Source: Bacteroidota bacterium (lineage in GTDB: Bacteria; Bacteroidota; Bacteroidia; Flavobacteriales_F; PHOS-HE28). Taken from it: 21,437 nt of DNA. Positions 8,701-14,583 of this stretch are shown in pieces (positions within the stretch are counted from its first letter, which is position 1; each line of letters opens with the position of its first letter). The translations under genes were made by a program, and so were the position numbers. The stretch is from NCBI GenBank assembly GCA_023430945.1, contig JAEYYE010000219.1, positions 1-21,437 of the forward strand, given 5' to 3'. The notes beneath the pieces were generated by a model. The model did no database searches and was not told where the DNA came from. It saw only the letters and a program-made list of their open reading frames with translations.

Positions 8701-10152
8701 CACCACATCGCTGTAACCATCGCCGTTCACATCACCTGCCGCGGAGACCGCCGATCCGAACGCCGCACCTGCCTGATCACGCTGTAGCATCAAGGTCGGC
8801 GTACTGGCCGGCCCTGAAGCGCTTCCATGGAAAATGAAGACGGCACCTTCATCGATCTGGCCGCTGTCGAAACCGGGTGCGCCCACGAGAATATCACTGA
8901 ATCCATCACCGTTCACATCACCGGCGGTGGCAACGCTTGCTCCAAGGCGCGCGCCGATCTGGTTGCTTTCGACCGACCAGGAAGGCACGGCTGACAGACC
9001 CGAGGCACTACCGAGGAAAAGCAGGACCCGGCCTTCGTTCGCCTGGCCATTGCTCCGATCGGGCGAACCGACAAGGACATCACTGAAACCATCGCCGTTC
9101 ACGTCACCAGCGGTGGCCACGGAATAACCGGCATGGGCGCCCGCCTGATCGCCCATCCAGGTCCAGGCAGGGGTTGTGGAGATCCCGGCGGAAGAACCGA
9201 GAAAAAGGAATGCGGCACCTTCGCCCCCGCTCATGAGACCGAAGTCCGGAGCACCAACGAGCAGGTCGCTGAAGCCATCACCGTTCACATCACCTGCCGT
9301 GGCAACGCTCGATCCGAACGCAGCTCCGGCGGTGTTCATCTCCAAAGTCGCATCCGGTGTGCTCGACAGTGGATCGATGGTGATGGGATACACGGCATCG
9401 TGATCATCCACCATGATCACCAGGTCATCGGCTATCGCCCACATCTGCGTGGGCAGCATTCTTCCGATCGCATCCCAGGCCATCAATCCATGGTAGCGAA
9501 AGCGAACTTCATCCTCCCCGGGCGGCTCATCGGGCTGCAGGAATTCGATCGCATCCGGACCATCGTTGCGTGCCACCAGGGGACCTTCGAGATCCAGGTG
9601 CACCTCCAGCGCCGATCCACCGGAGAGCCGTTCATGCACAAGAAAATCCTGGCGCATGCCCCGGCGATCATTCGTATAGCGCATGGTGAAGGAGCCATGG
9701 TCCACACGCAATTCACCACCATCAACGGTCATTTCCGGCAATTCCTCCGGAAATAGACAGCCGCCATCGCGGCGTATTCCATCGAGCTGGAAACGCATGT
9801 ACCAATCCTTCCCGTTGGAGCGCGGGCTGAGACTGAAGCCGCGTGCATCGAAACGGAAGTTCAGGTCCTGTTCGCGATTCGGTGTCTCGAACTCCTGTTC
9901 ATTGATGCGCCGGATCGAATATTCGATGCGTTCGATCGCATCATAGCTCGAAGAGCGGGCCTGGTTCCATTCATCGGTCCGTTGAACAGAGGCAGTGGCC
10001 TGGGCCTTCGATTCACTGATGAGATAGGAAACGGTGATGAAGGTGGAGGCCATCAACACGATGGCGCCGGCCATCATGTAGTAGATCGCTTTCGAGAACG
10101 CCTCATTGGGAGAGCCCGTCCCTTCTTTCACTTTATTTGATCTCGCGGCCAC
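5761..10152 (-). CDS. T9SS type A surface protein with 14 FG-GAP repeats
   Basis: A 1463-residue secreted protein. A hydrophobic segment at about 27-45 (AGAIVLMASTFITVSYLI) ends in SESKAQA and is probably a signal peptide with a long n-region. A unique domain at about 50-265 ends VYPITIDPL. Fourteen repeats of about 62 residues follow from about 270 to 1120, each carrying AGDVNGDGxSDVLVGxP (a calcium-binding DxNxDG loop), NEGRxFxxxGS and a closing GxSV. Near 1275-1370 is a Fn3-like domain (LPIELAGFTADC, ISWSTFSESHIDRFQV). The last 85 residues, from LFPNPASTGTIQVVW, form a type A sorting domain ending in VRFVILG. FG-GAP repeats build integrin-like seven-bladed propellers, and fourteen fit two. 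A role in adhesion is inferred. The start is a GTG at 10152 with no Shine-Dalgarno sequence. The gene stands alone, divergent from the kinase gene. Confidence 0.93.
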   Translation of the reverse strand: MAARSNKVKEGTGSPNEAFSKAIYYMMAGAIVLMASTFITVSYLISESKAQATASVQRTDEWNQARSSSYDAIERIEYSIRRINEQEFETPNREQDLNFRFDARGFSLSPRSNGKDWYMRFQLDGIRRDGGCLFPEELPEMTVDGGELRVDHGSFTMRYTNDRRGMRQDFLVHERLSGGSALEVHLDLEGPLVARNDGPDAIEFLQPDEPPGEDEVRFRYHGLMAWDAIGRMLPTQMWAIADDLVIMVDDHDAVYPITIDPLSSTPDATLEMNTAGAAFGSSVATAGDVNGDGFSDLLVGAPDFGLMSGGEGAAFLFLGSSAGISTTPAWTWMGDQAGAHAGYSVATAGDVNGDGFSDVLVGSPDRSNGQANEGRVLLFLGSASGLSAVPSWSVESNQIGARLGASVATAGDVNGDGFSDILVGAPGFDSGQIDEGAVFIFHGSASGPASTPTLMLQRDQAGAAFGSAVSAAGDVNGDGYSDVVIGAPLYDNTVTDEGGIFIHHGSATGVGLVPNTTRFRAVAGAQMGYSVSFAGDVNGDGYSDVLAGLPFFSGTLAQQGQALLYRGSATGIAASPSWIHNGGQANANAGASVAGLGDLNGDGYSDVAIGLPHFSNGQATEGLARVFKGAPTASGLSLTASWTYEAQQIGAELGTKVAPAGDVNGDGLADLVVGVPFRDNGEIDEGAAMIFHGRTAVPAVAASWTIEGGLVDAAFGECVSSAGDVNGDGFSDVLVGAPMYSNGQLHEGRAMLYLGSATGLSTTPAWTVEGDQADARFGFSVRSAGDVNGDGYSDVIVGSPYYSNGQSQEGRAFLYLGGPAGLSALPAWTFESGQVNARLGWSVSSAGDVNGDGYSDVIVGAYLYTSALTAEGRCYVFHGSGAGLSATPDWTMDGGQLNGFFGISVGLAGDVNGDGHDDVIIGATLYDNAFSTEGAAFVVHGSPAGLLNTTAWPTFGGSGSPQLGNIAGYAGDVNGDGYSDVFVAASRASNGQINEGLVQIYHGAPGGLPASPATVLENDQDNAQFGNGAAYAGDVNGDGYGDLIVGAPFASWFYANEGRAFIYLGGPSGLSAPAAWNISGGQANAQHGSSVSGAGDVNGDGFADVLIGTPAFSNGQANEGRVTMHYGNGGAGITRRTRQYRSDLSTPVQTSNNTFDPGCAWGIGQFARSPLGRTRLRLAIEVKGHGPPYSGNPITSGMGITTESAAWTSSGPTGLELTQSLTTAPGTSSHPTWRARVRSHPATSINGQMLGPWYHSGIHDAQVPSLKVDLAACGPLPIELAGFTADCFDHKVEISWSTFSESHIDRFQVSHSRNGADWKLAGTVDAIGNEYTTSYYTWIDQANDPDRKYYRLETISTSNELVIEGILSAPECMTDRMELQLFPNPASTGTIQVVWQGLDGRTLEIHDATGRKIAEVACYTEGVRTVAQVSAAAMNAGTYLAVLVVHAGNFIAQVRFVILGAME
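6840..9310 (-). repeat. Fourteen coding tandem repeats of about 187 bp (FG-GAP array)
   Basis: On the plus strand the core CCRTCRCCGTTCACATC recurs about every 187 bp, for example near 6855, 7040, 7230, 7410, 7595, 7780, 8155, 8535, 8720, 8905 and 9275. It is the complement of codons for GDVNGDG. Variants are CGTTGACGTC near 7975, CGTTCAGATC near 8350 (giving GDLNGDG) and CGTTCACGTC near 9100. The rest of each unit diverges strongly, so the array is old apart from the conserved calcium-loop codons. It is protein-coding throughout, not CRISPR. Confidence 0.9.
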
Positions 10153-10175
10153 GGTCGGTTAACAAGCGTGAAGAT

Positions 10176-10208
10176 CATCCCGATCCACCGATCACCGGAT
10201 CCGGGATG
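10176..10208. repeat. Imperfect inverted repeat upstream of the FG-GAP gene
   Basis: CATCCCGATCC at 10176-10186 pairs with GGATCCGGGATG at 10197-10208 around a 10-base loop, giving 11 base pairs with a single bulged C at 10201. It starts 24 bp upstream of the FG-GAP gene's GTG, in its leader or promoter. It may be an operator or a leader hairpin. It lacks a T-tract. Confidence 0.45.
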
Positions 10209-10370
10209 GGGCGGATCGTTGATTCTGAGCCTTCCGGAGGAAGTTCGATCGCCGGATCTGTTCGTAGATGACGACTTAGGAGAAATGGTCCATGCGGGAA
10301 AAGTGCCGTGCTCACAGGCTTCGCCTTGATGTGCGAAACTCCGTTGCCCGGCCTATCGGGATTGCGCTCA

Positions 10371-10399
10371 TTGCATCGATCGGAGAACTGCTACCTTGG
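10371..10399 (+). promoter_or_regulatory. Candidate Bacteroidota promoter for the two-component operon
   Basis: TTG at 10371-10373 is followed after 18 bases by TACCTTGG at 10392-10399. This matches the Bacteroidota pattern TTG - about 19 bases - TAnnTTTG with one change in the -7 box. Transcription would start near 10405, giving a leader of about 280 bases to the preferred kinase start or about 140 to the upstream alternative. It is the only box in the window with a well-placed -33 element. Confidence 0.5.
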
Positions 10400-10683
10400 C
10401 ATCGGATCATTCCACCTCACATCCAACGATCCACCCCACCCGGAACCGATCCCATCCCACATACTCCTATCATCGTCATGGTCAATGGATCCTTCCATTT
10501 CCGATCCACCTTACGGCAAGGGCTTCCGCCAGCAGATAGGCCATGTATAACGAGGATATTGAACTTCTCCGGCTCTCGGACCGGCTGGAGCATGTGGCGA
10601 AACGCATACCGATCGCTGTGCGGGCCGATGGCGTACATGGCGGCACCGATCTCCACCGAACCCCACCGCCTGCCCTACCCGGA

Positions 10684-11799
10684 ATGATCAAGCGGTATTT
10701 CGAACGCTCGCCCCTGCCGATCCGCATGGTATTCATGTGGGCCGTGCTGCTGGCCGTTCTGTTCGTCTTCACTTCATTCATCCATCGCACCAGCATGGGC
10801 TCACGCCCGGAGCGGTTCGATTGGCTCGCCGTCGCACCCATCCCCTTCCTGAATTTCCTTACCTGGGCGCTGCTGTTCCCGCTGGTCTACATTCTGATCC
10901 AGCGCTGGCCACTGAACGTGAAACCGCTCTGGAGCAAGGTGCTGCTGCACCTGGTCGCGGGCTTTGTGCTGGGTACCGTACAGGAGCTCTTCACCAACGC
11001 CATCTATTTGAACATACTGGCCTATGCAGGCCGTTTCAGCTGGTCGTGGGAAGTGGTGAGCGAGGTTTTCCTGCAATTGCCGGGAGGTGTGTTGCAACGC
11101 GCCATGGAATACTGGGTGCTGGTGATGATCCTCATGTACGTTGAATCCAGCCGGCAGATGAGCGAAAAGGTAACGCTGTTGTTGAAGCTGCAGAACCAAT
11201 TGCAGGCCGCTGAGCTAAGCTCGCTGAAGAAACAATTGAAACCACACTTTCTCTTCAATGCCCTGAACACCGTGAGCTCGTTGATGGAGGAAAATGTTGA
11301 AGCCGCCCAGGAAGTGCTCGTGCGGCTGGGTGAATTCCTGCGGACCAGCCTGCGTGAGGAACGTGCGGACAGGGTACCGCTGATCCATGAACTTGGCACC
11401 GCGAGCCATTATCTCGCGATCGAATCGGTGCGTTTCAAGGACAGGTTGATGGTCGAATATTCGATCAGGAACGAATGCAACCAGGCCCTTGTGCCCAACC
11501 TGATCCTGCAACCGTTGGTGGAGAACGCAGTGAAGCATGGCGCCAACAAGAGCGATCAAATGATCCGCATCGAGATCAGTGCGGAGCGGATCGGTGACCG
11601 GCTCCGGTTATCCGTGATCGACGATGGCCAGGGGTGCAGGGATGTGAACGCAGCGTTGAACTCCTCCGGGATCGGCTTAAGGAATGTTAAACAACGCATC
11701 GCGCTCATGTACGGGGCGTCGGGAGATCTCCAGATCACGTCCATCGGGTCACGCGGTTTCCATGTGGCCATGGAACTGCCCTTCGAAGTGGAATCCTGA
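10684..11799 (+). CDS. LytS/YehU-type membrane sensor histidine kinase (His_kinase family)
   Basis: A sensor kinase of the LytS/LytTR class that phosphorylates the adjacent regulator. From the ATG at 10684 it has 371 residues, the usual size. Four membrane segments lie at about 12-32, 52-72, 83-110 and 138-155. A coiled coil leads into QLKPHFLFNALNTVSSL near 180-196, with the phospho-accepting His. The N-box QPLVENAVKHG is near 280, DDGQG near 315, and GIGLRNVKQRIALMYG near 330-345. It has no periplasmic sensor domain of note, so the signal is probably sensed within the membrane. An in-frame ATG at 10543 would add 47 residues (418 in all). I prefer 10684 because the protein then starts just before the first membrane segment, as in relatives, but the open extension keeps this unsettled. 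The regulator follows after 12 bases. Confidence 0.93.
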   Translation: MIKRYFERSPLPIRMVFMWAVLLAVLFVFTSFIHRTSMGSRPERFDWLAVAPIPFLNFLTWALLFPLVYILIQRWPLNVKPLWSKVLLHLVAGFVLGTVQELFTNAIYLNILAYAGRFSWSWEVVSEVFLQLPGGVLQRAMEYWVLVMILMYVESSRQMSEKVTLLLKLQNQLQAAELSSLKKQLKPHFLFNALNTVSSLMEENVEAAQEVLVRLGEFLRTSLREERADRVPLIHELGTASHYLAIESVRFKDRLMVEYSIRNECNQALVPNLILQPLVENAVKHGANKSDQMIRIEISAERIGDRLRLSVIDDGQGCRDVNAALNSSGIGLRNVKQRIALMYGASGDLQITSIGSRGFHVAMELPFEVES

Positions 11800-11811
11800 A
11801 GACGATCGACG

Positions 11812-12582
11812 ATGAACCATATACGTGTTCTTGTGGTGGATGATGAACCTGCGGCACGCGCACGGATCATCCGCATTCTGGAGACCGATCAGGATACGCG
11901 ATTGGTCGGAGAATGCCGTAATGGCGTAGAGGCCAGCGAAGTGCTCGAGAAGGAACCTGTTGACATCGTTCTACTGGACATTGAAATGCCACAGGCCAAC
12001 GGATTCGATGTGTTGAAGAACCTGCGATCGACCCCGAAGCCGTTCATCATCTTCATTACGGCCCACGACAGGTATGCATTGAAGGCCTTCGATGTGAACG
12101 CCGTGGATTACCTGCTGAAACCCTATGACGAGGAGCGTTTCCTCAGCGCATTGGCGAAGGCGAAGGAGTTCGTGGAGATGCGTGACAGCAAGCAGCTCGC
12201 CGGCCGCTTGATCGACATGGTGCAACAACATGTGCGCACGCAGAAGGACCACGTGGAGGAAATGGTCATCAAGGAAAAGGGCCGGTCCTACAACGTGAAG
12301 TTGAAGGATGTGCTCTTCGTGCGGGCGGAAAGCAATTACCTGATCCTGCAGACCAAGGATCGGCATTATCTCCTGCGCATGACCTTGAACATGCTGGAGA
12401 CCGATGTGGATCCAAAACAATTCCTGCGGATCCACCGGAGCTATATGGTGAATTTCGCCCATGTGAGAGGTGCGCGTTACAGCGGCAACAACGAGTTCGT
12501 GTTCACCATGAGCAATGGCCAGCACCTGCTAAGCGGCCGAAGCTATCGCGACCAGGTCTCCGAAGCCCTCTCGAAGCGTTGA
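11812..12582 (+). CDS. LytTR-family response regulator (LytR/AlgR type)
   Basis: A 256-residue cytoplasmic transcription regulator. The receiver domain (about 1-120) has the acidic pair VVDDE (D10, D11), the phospho-acceptor D56 in VLLDIEMP, a Thr in FITAHD (T83) and K103 in YLLKPYD. The C-terminal LytTR DNA-binding domain (about 150-255) shows VIKEKGRSYNVKLKDVLFVRAESNYL, LNMLE and FLRIHRSYMVNFAHV, which are hallmarks of the family. It starts at an ATG 12 bases after the kinase stop, forming a cognate pair. LytTR proteins bind pairs of short direct repeats. I did not find a convincing pair near the cargo genes by eye. Its position just upstream of four secreted-protein genes suggests that it may control them, which is inference. 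Confidence 0.95.
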   Translation: MNHIRVLVVDDEPAARARIIRILETDQDTRLVGECRNGVEASEVLEKEPVDIVLLDIEMPQANGFDVLKNLRSTPKPFIIFITAHDRYALKAFDVNAVDYLLKPYDEERFLSALAKAKEFVEMRDSKQLAGRLIDMVQQHVRTQKDHVEEMVIKEKGRSYNVKLKDVLFVRAESNYLILQTKDRHYLLRMTLNMLETDVDPKQFLRIHRSYMVNFAHVRGARYSGNNEFVFTMSNGQHLLSGRSYRDQVSEALSKR

Positions 12583-12603
12583 TCCGGCGGAAGCCGTGGG
12601 ATC
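12581..12603 (+). terminator. Weak hairpin after the response regulator gene
   Basis: GATCC and GGC pair with GCC and GGATC around a GGAA tetraloop, with a three-base bulge on the 3' side. The stem begins within the stop codon of the regulator gene. There is no T-tract, so it may slow or stabilise the transcript end and is not a clear intrinsic terminator. Confidence 0.25.
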
Positions 12604-12701
12604 ACAAGAAGAGCGGTCCAATGGTGCGCACCATCTTCGATCCGGATGGGGCCAAGTGTTGAGTATGATGCCAAAGATCTGGCGCCGATCGAGACGATCC
12701 T

Positions 12702-12709
12702 GAACTTTG
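12702..12709 (+). promoter_or_regulatory. Possible -7 box (GAACTTTG) before the type A cargo gene
   Basis: GAACTTTG matches TAnnTTTG except at the first base and ends 18 bases before the ATG at 12728. A TTG -33 element is absent; CTG lies at about the right distance. A similar GAACTTGG stands at 17249-17256 before the ATG at 17266. Confidence 0.25.
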
Positions 12710-12727
12710 CCGAAACACTTCACGCGA

Positions 12728-14506
12728 ATGCGATCGTATCTACTCACGTTCTCTTTTTCCATTGCGGTACTCGCCACGGCGCAGGACCCTATCGAGCGCT
12801 ACTATCCATTTGCCGGCGCCCTTGGCAGCCAGGGTGGGATCATCGATCAGGATGGCGGCTTGATCCATGTCGCCAGCCACGAAGGCGACATCACGGTGAT
12901 GCGCACGACCGCCGATGGCGCGGTGGCCTGGGCGAATACGTATCCCTTCTTCACCGATGAAGGATTGTACGGACCGGCACTGGTGCGAACGGGAGCCGGG
13001 ATCTTCGTGGTAGGCTTTACCATGGGTGCAGGAACGCAGGCACGCGATGGTTTGCTTTTGCAGCTGGGCATGGATGGTGAATTGATCGCCACGAAACGCT
13101 TCGATGTGGCGGGTGGATCGAACGCGTTCCATTCCGTGACGCCCACGGCCAATGGCTTCGTCGTGGCAGGCCGCAGCCAGCCCGGCACCACCAGTTACGA
13201 TATGCTCATCTCGGCCTTCGATGCGAGCGGCGAAATGCTCTGGTCGCGCAGCTATGGCAGCAATGAATGGGATTGGGGATACGAAGCGATCGAGCTTTCC
13301 GATGGTGGTTTTGCCCTCGTTGGCTACGGCGATGGACTCGCCGCGCAGACACGCGCCTACGTGGTGCGCACCGATGCGAACGGCGATGAGCTTTGGGCTC
13401 GCAGCATCGGGAACGGCCCGGCCGATGAAGGGTATACCATCGCGGAAGATGGATCGGGCAACTTGTATATCGGCGGACGCACACTGGGAATGGGCGTCCC
13501 TTCACCTCACGTCTCAGGCTTCATCACAAAGCTTAATTCCTCCGGCGCCCATGTTTGGACACGGGTTCTTCCGAATTCGATCGAAGTCGCCGATCTACAG
13601 GTCAGCTCCGGGAAGATCGCCTGGATCGCCCGGCCGCAATTCATCGCAGGAGCACCTGGAGATTATGACATCGCATGGGGCGAACTCGATGCGGATGGCA
13701 ATGCCATTCACACCAGGATCTACGGCCGCGCTGCCAACGACAACGTCATGAGCATGGTGCCGAAGAACGGCGGCGGCTGGTATCTGTTGGGATCCACGAA
13801 CAGCCATCCTCAAGGTCACGCATTCTTCACCATGGAGATCGATGCTGCGGGCACTGCCGGATGTGTTGGTGAAGAATGGGACGTGGAATGGCAGGCTTTC
13901 AATGCCGATGTACTTCCATTCACCAGTGTGTTCGCTGAAGGCGCTACCGAGAACGATCTGCAATTCGGCACTACTCCCGTGGATCTGATCTCCGTTGATC
14001 CGTGCTGCGCAATGACCGCTTCTTTCACCGCAGAACAGAGCACTTCCGATCCCTACACGTGGATCTTCACCAATACATCGATCGGCGATGGAACCTATGC
14101 CTGGGACCTTGGTGATGGAACTACGAGCACTGAAACATCGGTCACGCACACTTTCGAAGGAAATGGAAGCATGACCATTTGTCTTACCATGACCGGTGAT
14201 TGCGGCACTTCAGAGTCATGCACAACAGTGGATATTTCAGTTGGCATGAATGAGATCTCTGAGATCCAGATGAACGCATATCCGATCCCTGCGGATCGTG
14301 AGATCTTCCTCACGGGAAGCAACGAGATCGTTTCGGCGATCGCCGCGATCGATGTCCAAGGGCGCCGGATCATGATCCCGCATACGTCCTTACAGGGGAA
14401 TGTGATCGCACTTGATGTTGCCGCTTTGGCTTCCGGTTTTTACACTGTGGAACTTGCTTTCGTTTCCGGCGAAAGAACGAACGTGCGGATCGCAGTGGCA
14501 CACTAG
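12728..14506 (+). CDS. T9SS type A sorted secreted protein with propeller-like region and PKD domain
   Basis: A 592-residue secreted protein. The signal peptide MRSYLLTFSFSIAVLATA ends before QDP. Residues about 20-400 contain loosely repeated units of the form DGGFxLVGYGDG...YVVRTDANGDELWARSIG and SGFITKLNSSGAHVWTRVL, a beta-propeller pattern common in T9SS cargo. Residues about 426-506 are one PKD domain (WDLGDGTTSTETSVTHTF), with paired Cys. The last 86 residues hold a type A sorting domain (MNAYPIPADREIFLTG, VDVQGRRI, ALASGFYTVELAF). The start is the ATG at 12728; an upstream TTG at 12707 would add seven residues and weaken the signal peptide. Function beyond export and surface display is unknown. 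A strong terminator lies 29 bases downstream. Confidence 0.9.
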   Translation: MRSYLLTFSFSIAVLATAQDPIERYYPFAGALGSQGGIIDQDGGLIHVASHEGDITVMRTTADGAVAWANTYPFFTDEGLYGPALVRTGAGIFVVGFTMGAGTQARDGLLLQLGMDGELIATKRFDVAGGSNAFHSVTPTANGFVVAGRSQPGTTSYDMLISAFDASGEMLWSRSYGSNEWDWGYEAIELSDGGFALVGYGDGLAAQTRAYVVRTDANGDELWARSIGNGPADEGYTIAEDGSGNLYIGGRTLGMGVPSPHVSGFITKLNSSGAHVWTRVLPNSIEVADLQVSSGKIAWIARPQFIAGAPGDYDIAWGELDADGNAIHTRIYGRAANDNVMSMVPKNGGGWYLLGSTNSHPQGHAFFTMEIDAAGTAGCVGEEWDVEWQAFNADVLPFTSVFAEGATENDLQFGTTPVDLISVDPCCAMTASFTAEQSTSDPYTWIFTNTSIGDGTYAWDLGDGTTSTETSVTHTFEGNGSMTICLTMTGDCGTSESCTTVDISVGMNEISEIQMNAYPIPADREIFLTGSNEIVSAIAAIDVQGRRIMIPHTSLQGNVIALDVAALASGFYTVELAFVSGERTNVRIAVAH

Positions 14507-14535
14507 ATCCAATTGAGCAGATCAGCGACAATACC

Positions 14536-14583
14536 GACCGATCGTATCCATGCCTTCGCGGCAGGGATGCGATCGGTCTTTTT
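14536..14583 (+). terminator. Strong intrinsic terminator overlapping the next gene's start
   Basis: The arms 14536-14554 and 14560-14578 pair through 9, 4 and 4 Watson-Crick pairs, joined by one T-G wobble (14545/14569) and one A-G mismatch (14550/14564), around a TTCGC loop. Five T residues follow at once (14579-14583). This is a textbook rho-independent terminator, placed 29 bases after the type A cargo gene. The ATG at 14567 of the following gene lies within the 3' arm, which is discussed in the findings. Confidence 0.8.

Larger units (their letters stand above)
10153..10683. other. Divergent intergenic region, FG-GAP gene / kinase gene
   Basis: About 530 bases separate the GTG of the FG-GAP gene from the preferred ATG of the kinase. 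I see no convincing gene within it. An open frame at 10292-10687 translates to a low-complexity, unrecognisable peptide and overlaps the possible upstream kinase start. The region holds a bulged inverted repeat at 10176-10208 and a good plus-strand promoter at 10371-10399. The stretch 10543-10683 is open in frame with the kinase and could be a 47-residue N-terminal extension. No minus-strand -7 box for the FG-GAP gene is apparent. Confidence 0.6.

Noticed and set aside
6840..9310. Regular repeats resembling a CRISPR or satellite array
   Set aside because: The units are about 187 bp, keep an open frame and encode FG-GAP blades. There are no short identical repeats with unique spacers.
10292..10687. 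Possible small gene in the divergent region (131 residues)
   Set aside because: Its composition is not protein-like, it overlaps the alternative kinase start in another frame, and I recognise no motif.
12755..12775. T-rich run in the 5' part of the type A cargo gene as a terminator tail
   Set aside because: No stem precedes it. It encodes the hydrophobic core of the signal peptide.
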